Shown: positions 33,896-42,105, counted from the stretch's first letter. The stretch is DNA of 42,105 bases from Flavobacteriaceae bacterium (GCA_029249225.1 JAQWHT010000044.1:1-42105), one strand, 5' to 3'. Notes: generated by a model not told the origin, from the sequence alone. Made by a program: numbers and translations.

Positions 33896-35944
33896 ATGCA
33901 GCAAAAGATTTTCTCTCAAAGAGACAGAATTTGGAAGCTCTTTGCCTTTGGCATCTTGCTTGTGTTTCCACTCATTTTATTGGCTCAAACCTCTTCTAAG
34001 ACCGCAACTATAACGCTTAAAGAAGTTGCACTGGAGGCTCCAAAACTAAAAACATCGCGTTTTAAGATGCCCAGTTCTATCAGTTCACTCAATTTGATTC
34101 CTCTACAAGGATTTCAACAACAGCTCTCATTACAAGAGTATTTGAGAGCAGTTCCAGGATTATTTTCTTTGAATTCGAATAATTACGCTCAAGATCTAAG
34201 ATTGTCAATACGGGGCTTCGGTTCACGTGCTGCATTTGGAATTAGAGGAGTTAAACTTATTGTAGACGGAATTCCTGAGACAACTCCTGATGGGCAAGGG
34301 CAAGTTGATAATCTTCCTTTGGGAATTCTGAGACAATTGGAAGTTTTAAGAGGTCCGTCTGCAAGTCTTTACGGGAATGCTGCAGGTGGGGTAGTGTATT
34401 TAAACACCTTGGACAGTTTGCAGGGGGAGACGATAATATTTCGGGCCACAATGGGATCATATGCCTACCAAAATTATCAACTAACGACCCAAATAGGAGG
34501 AAAGAAAACAACAGCTCTTGTACATTTAAACCGAACAACTACTGATGGTTTTAGAAAATTTAGTCGTTTAGAACAAAATATTTTTAACGCTAAAATAAAG
34601 CATGAGTTGAGTTCCCGCTCTAGAGTTAGCTTCCAAATGAACTTCACCAATAGTCCTAAGGCTGAGGATCCTGGGGGTTTAAAATTAGAAGAAACAGAAG
34701 TTGATTTTATGCAGGCAAGAGGGAGGAATGTAGAGTATAATACCTTTGAAAAGATTGATCAGTTTAAGATTGGATTTCGATGGGAGCAACAATGGGGTTC
34801 GCATTGGGATTTAGACAGTTATGCGTTTTATAGCTTTCGAGATTTTTATGGGAAACTCCCTTTTGAAAATGGTGGAATTATCGATTTATTTCGAAACTAT
34901 TATGGTTTAGGCACACGTTTAACGTATAAAGAAACTCAAGAGCAATTCACCCACCGATGGCAGTTAGGTATTGAAAATAGTTCTCAAAGAGACCAAAGAG
35001 AACGGTTTTTGAATTTGAAGGGGAATCAGGGGGATAGCGTGTTTTCACAAGAAGAACGCTTTGGAAATTTTGGTGTGTCACTTTTGGATGAGTTGCAATG
35101 GGAGAAGGTATTGATTAGAACAGGGCTTCGCTATGATTATCAAACCCTTGGAGTAAATACAGACACAGAGAATCAAGAATATACAGTACTGAACCCGAGT
35201 ATAGGGCTGAGTTATGCCATTGCAAAAAATCAACGCGTTTTCGTTAATTTTTCTACTAGTTTTGAAACTCCAACGTTGTCAGAACTTTCAGCAAACCCTT
35301 CTGGTGAAGAAGGGCTAAATTTAGATCTAAATCCCTCGAAAGCAATCAATTATGAATTGGGCTGGAAATGCCAAACCGCTTTGGCGTATTTTGAAGCTAC
35401 GTCCTTTTATATTCAAAGTTCGAATGAAATTCTGCCCTATGAACTAGAGGACTTTCCAGGGCGCTCATTTTATCGAAATGTGGGAGCAACAATACGATAC
35501 GGACTGGAATTAGCAGCAACTCTACAATGGAATCAATGGGCCTTTCAAGCTAGCCTCACTCAAGCACAATATCAATTTGATCAAGAAAATGAAGCAGATG
35601 GTTTAGACGGTAAAAGCCTTCCTGGAATCCCAAACAGTCAACTTTTCTTCCAATTAGATTACACTTCCCAAGCCGATTGGAAATGGGTACTTTCTGGAGA
35701 ACATATAGGAAGCTTTTATGCCGATAATACTAATAGTGTAGAAATAAAAAACTTTCAAAAAGTTCAGTTTCAAGTACAAAAAACAGTCAGTCTATCTTGG
35801 TCTGAATTTGATTTTTTTGCAGGAATAAACAATCTGTTGAACACAACCTACTTTGATAATATTCGTTTAAACGCATTTGGAGGAAGATTTTATGAACCAG
35901 CCCCAGGCCGTAATTTTTTCTTTGGAACTAGATTTACTTTATAA
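33896..35944 (+). CDS. TonB-dependent outer-membrane receptor, YncD/PqqU-like
   Basis: 682 residues. A signal peptide (ILLVFPLILLAQ) leads into a plug domain: LSLQEYLRAVPGLFSL, NNYAQDLRLSIRGFGSRAAF and VDGIPETTPDGQGQVDN, then LEVLRGPSASLYGNAAGGVV. The remaining two thirds form the 22-strand barrel, ending with FFFGTRFTL, which has the aromatic end needed for insertion. The stretch NNYAQDLRLSIRGFGSR...DGIPxTxPDGQGQ closely recalls E. coli YncD, recently renamed PqqU as an importer of pyrroloquinoline quinone. PQQ uptake is therefore a testable idea. It is not of the SusC type: no carboxypeptidase-like N-terminal domain or SusD partner. Confidence 0.9.
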   Translation: MQQKIFSQRDRIWKLFAFGILLVFPLILLAQTSSKTATITLKEVALEAPKLKTSRFKMPSSISSLNLIPLQGFQQQLSLQEYLRAVPGLFSLNSNNYAQDLRLSIRGFGSRAAFGIRGVKLIVDGIPETTPDGQGQVDNLPLGILRQLEVLRGPSASLYGNAAGGVVYLNTLDSLQGETIIFRATMGSYAYQNYQLTTQIGGKKTTALVHLNRTTTDGFRKFSRLEQNIFNAKIKHELSSRSRVSFQMNFTNSPKAEDPGGLKLEETEVDFMQARGRNVEYNTFEKIDQFKIGFRWEQQWGSHWDLDSYAFYSFRDFYGKLPFENGGIIDLFRNYYGLGTRLTYKETQEQFTHRWQLGIENSSQRDQRERFLNLKGNQGDSVFSQEERFGNFGVSLLDELQWEKVLIRTGLRYDYQTLGVNTDTENQEYTVLNPSIGLSYAIAKNQRVFVNFSTSFETPTLSELSANPSGEEGLNLDLNPSKAINYELGWKCQTALAYFEATSFYIQSSNEILPYELEDFPGRSFYRNVGATIRYGLELAATLQWNQWAFQASLTQAQYQFDQENEADGLDGKSLPGIPNSQLFFQLDYTSQADWKWVLSGEHIGSFYADNTNSVEIKNFQKVQFQVQKTVSLSWSEFDFFAGINNLLNTTYFDNIRLNAFGGRFYEPAPGRNFFFGTRFTL

Positions 35945-36001
35945 ATCTTTTAATTAGAATAGTTATAAGCCTTAAATAAAGAGATTTAGTAAATTTATAA
36001 T

Positions 36002-37270
36002 ATGAGATTGTTTTTTTTATGTGTGATGCTTTTTCAAGTAAAATTTTTACTTGGTCAAGCGATTAATGAAAAAAAGCTTACACGATTTATTAAAACAAAA
36101 CCACAATTATCAAACACATTTATTGGGATATATATTGAAGATTTAAATTCAAAAAAGATAATTGCCGATTTGAATGGGAATAAATATATGACCCCTGCTT
36201 CAAACACTAAACTGTTAACTTTTCTAGCCAGCACTCAGACTTTTTCAAATCTTCCTGCCCTAGAATTTGCTATAGATAAGCAAGGTCAAGCTCATTTTAA
36301 GTCTACTGGATATCCCCTTTTATTTCATCCTTTTTATCCTGACAGCACTCTAGTTCAATTTATTAAAGACTTTCCTAAATGGATATACCATCTTCCAACC
36401 ACCAAACCTAAACCCATGGGGTCGGGCTGGGCCTGGGATGATTATAAGTATTACTTTGCAGCCCCAAGTAGCGTTTTCCCAATTTATGGGAATACTATCC
36501 GCGGAGTATTTGGAGCCTCTAAGGTAAAATTAGTACCCCCTTTACCTTCTGTTAAAGACAGTACAGTCAGTAATTTAGAACGTTATCGATTTATTAATAA
36601 ATTTAAATACAACCCCCAAAATTGGAAGGAAAAGGATACCCTTTACCGGCCTTTTATTCCAAATGACACTTTGTTTGTTAAGCTTTTAGAAGGCGCCACA
36701 AAATCAAAGATTTCATTGGTCAAACAAAAAGATTCTTTAGTGTGGGAACCATTTTATACAGCTAACGAAACCCTACTCTATAAAGCTCTTCTTCATGACA
36801 GTGATAATGGAATTGCAGAAGCACTTTTATTGATGATAGCCAACCGTCAAAAAGGTGTTTTTACTCCTGAAGCGGCTATAGACAGTCTTCAAAAGCGTTG
36901 GAGTTCATGGCTTCCTGATCCGCTAGAATGGGTCGACGGCTCTGGGGTTTCCCGATACAATATGGTAACACCCAGAACTTTAGTGGCCGTACTTCAAAAA
37001 ATTGAGCAGGAACTTTCTTGGGAAACAATTCAAGACCTTTTCCCCCAAAGTGGTGTTTCGGGAACTCTTAAAGCCTACCCAGAGTTAAAAGAGGTCTTTG
37101 CCAAAACAGGAACTCTACGCCATAATCACAACTTGTCAGGCTTTTGGGTAAGTGCCAAAGGTGAACGGTATGCCTTTTCAATAATGGTCAATCATTTTAC
37201 CAAACCCACAGCCGAAATACGACAAGGAATCAGCGAATTATTAACATGGCTTCAAAAAAAGATGAGGTAA
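36002..37270 (+). CDS. dacB: D-alanyl-D-alanine carboxypeptidase/endopeptidase PBP4 (S13)
   Basis: 422 residues with a signal peptide (FFLCVMLFQVKFLLGQ). The penicillin-binding motifs are in order: S67-N-T-K70 (PASNTKLL), DGSGVSRYN and K368-T-G (FAKTGTLRH). This defines peptidase family S13, which trims or opens peptidoglycan cross-links in the periplasm. Length is slightly under E. coli PBP4, consistent with a reduced insertion domain between the SxxK and SxN motifs. It follows the TonB receptor by 57 bp and converges with the M19 dipeptidase with a 15-bp gap. Confidence 0.92.
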   Translation: MRLFFLCVMLFQVKFLLGQAINEKKLTRFIKTKPQLSNTFIGIYIEDLNSKKIIADLNGNKYMTPASNTKLLTFLASTQTFSNLPALEFAIDKQGQAHFKSTGYPLLFHPFYPDSTLVQFIKDFPKWIYHLPTTKPKPMGSGWAWDDYKYYFAAPSSVFPIYGNTIRGVFGASKVKLVPPLPSVKDSTVSNLERYRFINKFKYNPQNWKEKDTLYRPFIPNDTLFVKLLEGATKSKISLVKQKDSLVWEPFYTANETLLYKALLHDSDNGIAEALLLMIANRQKGVFTPEAAIDSLQKRWSSWLPDPLEWVDGSGVSRYNMVTPRTLVAVLQKIEQELSWETIQDLFPQSGVSGTLKAYPELKEVFAKTGTLRHNHNLSGFWVSAKGERYAFSIMVNHFTKPTAEIRQGISELLTWLQKKMR

Positions 37271-37285
37271 ACAAATCTTCTTCTT

Positions 37286-38575
37286 TTATTTTAATTGAAT
37301 TTTTTCTGCTGTAGCTTCTACTTCATCCAAAACTCTTAACAAATTTCCACTCCAGATTTTTCCAATTTCCTTTTCAGTGTACCCTCTTTTAACTAACTCC
37401 AGGGTTACATTAAAGGTTTCAGAAGCATCTTGCCAGCCCTCAATTCCCCCTCCTCCGTCAAAATCTGAGCTAATACCTACATGATTGACACCAATTTTAT
37501 TTTTGATGTAATCAATATGATCTACAAAATCAGCAACGTTTACAGCTGGAAATTTAGCCTTGGCTTTTTCTAGTCCAGTTACAGCTTCTTTTTGGATTGC
37601 ATCCCACGTTTCTTGGTAAGCGATACGCTTTTCTTCAGAGAGTCCGTAAAGTTGTCTTCTATTAAAATATTCCACATTTAATTTTTCGGCAGTAAATTGA
37701 TAAATAGAATCAACAGCTGACTGGTATTTTTCATGTTTTTCTTTGTTTACAAAAAGGGCCAAAGCTACAGCTTGAACAACACCTCCATTTTCTTTGACCC
37801 ATTCCAGTTGCTCGTCGTCTAGGTTTCTCGGATGGTCTGATAATGCTCTAACCCCAGAGTGTGAAGCAATTATTGGCGCTTTAGAATGTGCTATGGTTTG
37901 TCGAATTGCTTCCTTAGAAGGGTGAGAAATGTCAACCATCATCCCGTAATAGTTCATCGAATCAATTACTTTTTTCCCCAATTCACTTATTCCGTCGTGT
38001 TTAGCGGTTTGATCAAACTCTCCTGTATTGGAATCTGAAAATTGGTTGTGCCCGTTATGCGCTAAAGACATGTAACGCGCTCCTAAATCATAATATCGTT
38101 TCACCTCGTTTAAGTTTTCTCCAATGGGGTAGGCGTTTTCTACTCCAATCATCGCTACTTTTTTTCCCATCATTCTCAGGGTGTCTACATCAGTACTAGA
38201 TCTTGCAAGTCCAATATTTTTTGGTGCATATTGATTAACCAACCTATGAATGGCATCGAACTTTGATTGTGCATTGGCCGCAGCTTTTTCATAGTCCTCA
38301 GCAGTTAGTTCACCCTGTCCAGTATAAACAATGAACCAAGCAACGTCTAATCCTCCACGTTCCATTTTCGGTAAATTGACTTGGGTTTCGGTATCCATGG
38401 TATAATTTATGCTATCTGTAAAATTTTGAACATTTATATCGTCATGGGTGTCTAGGGTAACCGATTTTAGATGGATGAGTTGTGCCTTTTGGAGTAATTC
38501 GGTTTTTGAAGGCGTTGTTTTTTCTTCACACCCGAAAAGTAAAAGAGCTAAGCAAAGGAGAATGATTTTTTTCAT
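37286..38575 (-). CDS. M19 membrane-type dipeptidase, lipoprotein
   Basis: 429 residues. A lipoprotein signal ends LLLFGC (Cys16). The metal site is opened by H44-x-D46 in LDTHDDIN; further family marks are ENAYPIGENLN, SLAHNGHNQFSDS, MVDISHPS and IASHSGVRAL, then GISSDFDGGGGI. M19 enzymes (renal dipeptidase family) cleave L,L- and L,D-dipeptides, so wall-derived or dietary dipeptides could be hydrolysed in the periplasm. Convergent with PBP4, divergent from the large surface lipoprotein across a 264-bp region with a sigma-54 promoter. Confidence 0.93.
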   Translation of the reverse strand: MKKIILLCLALLLFGCEEKTTPSKTELLQKAQLIHLKSVTLDTHDDINVQNFTDSINYTMDTETQVNLPKMERGGLDVAWFIVYTGQGELTAEDYEKAAANAQSKFDAIHRLVNQYAPKNIGLARSSTDVDTLRMMGKKVAMIGVENAYPIGENLNEVKRYYDLGARYMSLAHNGHNQFSDSNTGEFDQTAKHDGISELGKKVIDSMNYYGMMVDISHPSKEAIRQTIAHSKAPIIASHSGVRALSDHPRNLDDEQLEWVKENGGVVQAVALALFVNKEKHEKYQSAVDSIYQFTAEKLNVEYFNRRQLYGLSEEKRIAYQETWDAIQKEAVTGLEKAKAKFPAVNVADFVDHIDYIKNKIGVNHVGISSDFDGGGGIEGWQDASETFNVTLELVKRGYTEKEIGKIWSGNLLRVLDEVEATAEKIQLK

Positions 38576-38659
38576 GAAAGTCTGTTTTAGTGTAAATTTA
38601 GGAATTATTCGGTTATAAATTTGATGCTTCTCGAGTCCAGCATTGCATATTAAAGCAAA

Positions 38660-38697
38660 ATTTGTGAATAAGTCCAGACCACCTTAAATTCACAAAT
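38660..38697. promoter_or_regulatory. Candidate enhancer-binding site: 10-bp inverted repeat upstream of a sigma-54 promoter
   Basis: ATTTGTGAAT (38660-38669) and ATTCACAAAT (38688-38697) are perfect reverse complements with an 18-base spacer. The centre lies about 113 bases before the predicted start of the sigma-54 transcript, the usual place for an upstream activating sequence bound by a sigma-54 activator. The region also serves the divergent M19 gene, so the repeat could belong to that gene instead. AT-rich repeats of this size are not rare, so confidence is moderate. Confidence 0.4.
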
Positions 38698-38764
38698 ACT
38701 TATAAATGAAATGGTTATATTTAAAACTTTATTCGCCACCACTTTTTTTAACAAAAAATTTAGT

Positions 38765-38782
38765 TTGGCACGAAACTTGCAA
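38765..38782 (+). promoter_or_regulatory. Sigma-54 (RpoN) -24/-12 promoter
   Basis: TTGGCACGAAACTTGCAA matches the sigma-54 consensus TTGGCACGnnnnTTGCW at every fixed position. The GG (38767-38768) and GC (38779-38780) are separated by exactly 10 bases, as required. The predicted transcript start is near 38792, 48 bases before the ATG of the 931-residue lipoprotein. A match this exact is unlikely by chance in AT-rich DNA, and it is in the correct orientation and position. Confidence 0.82.
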
Positions 38783-38792
38783 TCACTCACCC

Positions 38793-38806
38793 GTGCACTG
38801 ATGCAC
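38793..38806 (+). promoter_or_regulatory. Short hairpin at the predicted 5' end of the lipoprotein mRNA
   Basis: GTGCACTGATGCAC holds perfect 5-base arms (GTGCA / TGCAC) around a 4-base loop. It starts within a base or two of the transcript start predicted from the sigma-54 promoter, so the RNA would begin with a stem-loop, as seen on stabilised abundant mRNAs. It could instead be an operator for a DNA-binding protein. Confidence 0.4.
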
Positions 38807-38839
38807 ACAAACATTTTTAATTAATTAAATTTTTATCAA

Positions 38840-41635
38840 ATGAAAAAAGGTTTATTATCAATTTTGGCAGCTTCGCTACTTGTAGTAGGATGTCAGGATT
38901 ATGACGATCAATTTGAAAAACTTAACAGCGACATTGCAGCATTAACTGCTTCAGTAGCTGGTTTGTCTCAGGTTCAGAGTGATCTTACTAGCCTTGCAGG
39001 TACAGTTTCTTCTTTAGCGACTACTGTAAATGGGTTAGGTTCTCAAATTGACACAGCTGTAGCTGATGGTCTTGCTGATATTACAGCAGACGTTGAAGCT
39101 ATTGAGGCTGCTGTTGCAAACGTTGCTTCTTCTGACGAAGTTGCTGCAATTTCTGATGCAGTTGAAACTGCTCAGACTGACTTGGATGAACTTCTTACAA
39201 ATTCTAATTTTTATACTGGAAATTTGACAATTAATAGTCCAGCTACTTTAGCTTTTGCTGAAACTCTAGGAGAAAAATTAGCAATTATTAACGGAACCGT
39301 TTCCATGACTCTTAGTCCTTTAATGGACGCAACAAAAGCACAAGCTGTTGTAGATAATATTGGAACTGTAGTTGGTGATTTTGGATTTTCTGCAACTACT
39401 TCTGCAGTTACTGCATTAACATTTGACAATATTGTTGGTACAGCTGATCTAAGTGTAGATCAAGCAGGACCTTATAGCTTTGCTGGTTTAACTTCAGCTG
39501 GAGCGATTACTTTAGGTACATCAAGTGCAGCTAAAGTGACTGTTGTAAATCTTGAAGCTTTAACCACTGTTACTTCAATACAAACAGGTACTGCGACTCA
39601 CACAATTAGTTTTGCTAAAGCGACAAACATCCACCTAACAGCACTTACTCGTTATGGAGCTAATTTAACACTCTTAGGTGATGATGATTCTACAATTTTG
39701 ATTGATAACCTTACTTCTACGGATGCTAACGGACTTGAGTCATCATTAGCCCTAGATATCACTGGAGCTGCATCGTTAGATTTCTCTAAAATAACTCAAG
39801 GATCTATTACAGCTACTGATATTGCTGCTGTAACAGGTGGAGCTGATTTTGATGGAGATATTACAATTACAAATGTTACCAAAGCTGTAATTCCTAATTA
39901 CACAGGTACATTAACTATAGGTGACGCAAATAAAAATAAATTAGAGTATCTTCATGTTATTGGTGCTTTGCCAACTAGAACAGTTGCTGCAACTACATAT
40001 CCTGTTTTAGATACTACAGATCAAACAGCACTTTCAACATTAATTGTTGACGGTACTTTAGGTGATGTTACCATCTCTGGAAATACTGATTTAGAAACTC
40101 TAACTTTTACTGCAAATGTTGATGCCCTTACTATTACAGGTGCATCTAACTTAGCTTCTGCGGAGTTAGCTGGAAAAGCTAAATCAATTGATGTTAATAC
40201 AAATGGTGACTTAGAAACGTTAACCGTTACTACTGCATTGCAAACAGCAAAAATTAATGCTGCTGCTGCTACTTCAGCTTCTTTATCTGTAACAAATAAT
40301 TCAGATCTTGAAAAATTAACTTCTTCTTATAATACGTTAGGTTCATTAACAGTTACTGATAACGCTAAACTAGCTGCAGTTGACTTTACTGGAACTGATG
40401 CAATAGGAACTACAGCTAATGTAGCAATAAACACTAATGCTTTTGAAGCTACAGTGGTTAACTCTTATTCTGCTTCTGACACTACAACAAGTGACTTAAC
40501 TGGATCAGTTTCTGATGAGTCTGGTATATCAACTTTAAAACCTTTTCTTCTAAAAGCTATTGCTGCACCAGGTACTTCTGGAGTGGTAGTAAAAATTGAT
40601 GAGGTTGAATTAACAACTTTTACTAGTGCTACTGATACAGATGGAACAGAATCAGACGTATTAAACTGGGAAATAGTTAATGTAACAGCAGCAGGAGCAG
40701 CTACAGGTGTAGTTACTGCAGCTAAATCTAAGATTGCTCAAGAATTTGATCTTACAACTGTAGGTGGTGCAAAACTCAAATTAGTTCATTCAAATCCTGC
40801 AAACGGAGTTGATACAACTATTATTGACATGACAACTTCTACTAATACTGATGCTTCAGTAATGAATACTAATCCAGCTTTAGCAGTTATTAATGATATT
40901 TTAACAGACAACGCAAAAGCGACTGCTACAGCTGTAGGGGTAACTCTTAATGCTTATGTAGGAGGTTCTTCTTCTGTAGATATCGAATTATTTGCAGATA
41001 ACGATTCTGCCACTGGAGTAGGAAGTGCAGCAACAGTATCTAATACCGTTTTAGCGGCTGATGATGTATTTGGCCTTACAATTGACGGACTTACTGTAAC
41101 ATCTACTGTAGGAGCTGCTGCTGGTTCAAATCTTGGAACAATTGCAGCTGCGATGGTTACAGCGTGGAATACCGCTACTTCAACAACTGCAACTAGCACT
41201 CTCTATACTGTTGCTTCACTTGGAGCTGTTATAACAGTATCAGCTAAACCAGCTGCAGGAAGTAGAGCAGACAGTGGTACAGTAGCAACTATTGTAACTA
41301 CTGGTTCTGACACTTCAACAATACCTGTTCTTGGTCATAAGATTGGATTCCTTAGAGGGTCTTCTGATGATAAAACGGCTTCAACCAATGTAATCGTTAC
41401 AATCGAATCTAATACTGCAGGTTTAGAAGGAGATACTATTGGTGCAGGAGCAACTACCTTTACAGGCTCTACTGGTGCAACAATGCTATCAGTTACAGGA
41501 ACTTATACTGCTGCGGCTTCAACAAATGTGTTTGAAGACGAAGCTTTTTCTGATGTAACTACTGCTTTAGATGCCGATGCTGGAACAGCAGGAGCAGCAG
41601 CTTCTACAACAAACTATTTACCTTGGGTAGACTAA
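38840..41635 (+). CDS. Large Ala/Thr-rich surface lipoprotein with coiled coil and beta-solenoid repeats
   Basis: 931 residues. A lipoprotein signal ends LLVVGC (Cys18) and is followed by QDYDDQF, an acidic start like the surface-export signal of Bacteroidota lipoproteins. Residues 20-125 form an alanine/leucine-rich coiled coil (LTASVAGLSQVQSDLTSLAG). Residues about 130-540 are a solenoid-like series of strands; from about 395 the units are 20-23 residues (DVTISGNTDLETLTF, LTITGASNLASAEL, IDVNTNGDLETLTV, LTVTDNAKLAAVDF), like a leucine-rich or beta-helical repeat. The last 370 residues are Thr/Ala-rich and adhesin-like. Cys is absent after Cys18. I recall paralogous families with this N-terminus in marine flavobacteria. 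Base composition is richer in GC than its neighbours. Probable surface structural or adhesive protein; function unproven. Driven by a sigma-54 promoter and ended by a strong terminator. Confidence 0.8.
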   Translation: MKKGLLSILAASLLVVGCQDYDDQFEKLNSDIAALTASVAGLSQVQSDLTSLAGTVSSLATTVNGLGSQIDTAVADGLADITADVEAIEAAVANVASSDEVAAISDAVETAQTDLDELLTNSNFYTGNLTINSPATLAFAETLGEKLAIINGTVSMTLSPLMDATKAQAVVDNIGTVVGDFGFSATTSAVTALTFDNIVGTADLSVDQAGPYSFAGLTSAGAITLGTSSAAKVTVVNLEALTTVTSIQTGTATHTISFAKATNIHLTALTRYGANLTLLGDDDSTILIDNLTSTDANGLESSLALDITGAASLDFSKITQGSITATDIAAVTGGADFDGDITITNVTKAVIPNYTGTLTIGDANKNKLEYLHVIGALPTRTVAATTYPVLDTTDQTALSTLIVDGTLGDVTISGNTDLETLTFTANVDALTITGASNLASAELAGKAKSIDVNTNGDLETLTVTTALQTAKINAAAATSASLSVTNNSDLEKLTSSYNTLGSLTVTDNAKLAAVDFTGTDAIGTTANVAINTNAFEATVVNSYSASDTTTSDLTGSVSDESGISTLKPFLLKAIAAPGTSGVVVKIDEVELTTFTSATDTDGTESDVLNWEIVNVTAAGAATGVVTAAKSKIAQEFDLTTVGGAKLKLVHSNPANGVDTTIIDMTTSTNTDASVMNTNPALAVINDILTDNAKATATAVGVTLNAYVGGSSSVDIELFADNDSATGVGSAATVSNTVLAADDVFGLTIDGLTVTSTVGAAAGSNLGTIAAAMVTAWNTATSTTATSTLYTVASLGAVITVSAKPAAGSRADSGTVATIVTTGSDTSTIPVLGHKIGFLRGSSDDKTASTNVIVTIESNTAGLEGDTIGAGATTFTGSTGATMLSVTGTYTAAASTNVFEDEAFSDVTTALDADAGTAGAAASTTNYLPWVD

Positions 41636-41674
41636 TTATTTAGTCTAATCATTTAAATTAGTTTTAATATATTG

Positions 41675-41701
41675 ACCTCCCCGAAAGGGGAGGTTTTTTT
41701 T
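41675..41701 (+). terminator. Intrinsic terminator of the surface lipoprotein gene
   Basis: ACCTCCCC (41675-41682), loop GAAA, GGGGAGGT (41687-41694), then a run of T to 41701. A GC-rich 8-bp stem with a stable GNRA tetraloop and U-run is a textbook intrinsic terminator, 40 bp after the stop codon. It isolates the lipoprotein transcript from the following gene. Confidence 0.95.
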
Positions 41702-41713
41702 ATTCTATATTTT

Positions 41714-42105
41714 ATGATTGAATTTATTACAAAAAAAAATTTAGCTGTTCTTTACATTGGTTTATGTCTTACGATATGGATACTTCCAACATATGACGGT
41801 GTGGACATAATAGGAGGGCAATGGCTTAATTTTTCTCTTTTAAATTTTCTTGGATTAGCTTTAGTACTTAAAGGGTACGATAAAAAAATATTAGGGGCAC
41901 TATTTTCAAATCCGATAATCATTTTTTTTTATGGGTTTTTGATTTGGGGGCTTTTAAGCTTCACCTACGCAGGCAATCAACCTGAAACACTAATAGTCTC
42001 TTCTCGAAATCTTAATTTATTTCTTTTTCTATTTAATACTACTTATTTAATACTCTATCATAAATTTAACCATATATATTTTTCCTATTTCCTGACTTTT
42101 TTGTT
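41714..42105 (+). CDS. O-antigen ligase/Wzy polymerase-like membrane protein, N-terminal part
   Basis: An open frame starts at the ATG at 41714 (MIEFITKKNLAVLYIGL) and runs off the window edge after 130 codons. It shows four hydrophobic segments, with LFSNPIIIFFYGFLIWGLL followed by SFTYAGNQPETLIVSSRN, which has the spacing of the third and fourth helices of Wzy/WaaL-type proteins (typically xxxPxEALxxxxR). The conserved C-terminal loop lies outside, so the family is tentative. It would join or polymerise cell-surface polysaccharide at the inner membrane. It begins 12 bp after the terminator, so it needs its own promoter. Confidence 0.5.
   Translation, partial: MIEFITKKNLAVLYIGLCLTIWILPTYDGVDIIGGQWLNFSLLNFLGLALVLKGYDKKILGALFSNPIIIFFYGFLIWGLLSFTYAGNQPETLIVSSRNLNLFLFLFNTTYLILYHKFNHIYFSYFLTFL

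Noticed and set aside
39000-41635. Type IX secretion C-terminal domain on the 931-residue protein
   Set aside because: The C-terminus (TTNYLPWVD) has no CTD pattern such as a final lysine-rich strand; lipoprotein surface export is the better explanation.

Overview
This window looks like chromosome of a marine member of the Bacteroidota, most likely class Flavobacteriia. The DNA is AT-rich, there are no clear Shine-Dalgarno sites before most starts, and Bacteroidota-type lipoprotein signals are frequent. The gene content fits: a YncD/PqqU-like TonB-dependent receptor, a penicillin acylase-type lipoprotein, M14, M19, M20 and M81 peptidases, Na+-coupled transporters, and a paralogous flavobacterial coiled-coil surface lipoprotein. 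Taxonomy is inferred from protein style only. No tRNA, rRNA, CRISPR array, insertion sequence or prophage was seen.

Layout. 1-1813 (minus): a cut-off PhoPQ-activated (PqaA-like) lipoprotein, the C-terminal stump of a clan GH-A-like glycosidase, and a TspO-related membrane protein. 2072-5449 (plus): the standout gene, a 1125-residue nitric oxide synthase that joins two EF-hands, a BFD-type [2Fe-2S] domain, an FAD/NAD reductase and a C-terminal NOS oxygenase domain. 5825-11613 (plus): GH3 beta-glucosidase, a YwqK/MORN-repeat protein and a large M14 zinc peptidase, separated by gene-poor DNA with hairpins and coding remnants. 11610-15585 (minus): an M81 (MlrC-like) lipoprotein followed by a penicillin acylase lipoprotein. 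15752-20780 (plus): a tight operon of sugar porter, GH32 fructosidase lipoprotein, enolase-superfamily epimerase and DUF1611 protein; the last two resemble the DgcA/DgcN D-glutamate pathway. 20777-23851: GhrA-like dehydrogenase, CAP-domain lipoprotein, YkuK-like RNase H-fold protein, ABA4-like membrane protein, OsmC protein and a small membrane protein, mostly in tightly packed convergent pairs. 23908-32068: a 58-residue membrane protein with an M20 amidohydrolase, an AGCS Na+/alanine symporter, a Tat-exported HisC-like aminotransferase, a secreted protein of unknown function, an SSS symporter and a CNT nucleoside transporter. 32133-32699 is a decayed GH16 laminarinase gene. 32715-33867: a 48-residue protein coupled to pirin, and a small membrane coiled-coil protein. 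33896-38575: TonB-dependent receptor, PBP4 and M19 dipeptidase. 38840-41635: a 931-residue surface lipoprotein behind a near-perfect sigma-54 promoter. 41714-end: start of a Wzy/O-antigen-ligase-like membrane protein.

How the genes fit together. Most intact genes serve periplasmic processing and uptake of peptides, amino acids (including D-forms and wall-derived material), simple sugars and nucleosides. Two glycoside hydrolase genes are broken, which suggests loss of polysaccharide use. The most unusual content is the EF-hand NOS and the sigma-54/enhancer-like control region before the large surface lipoprotein.
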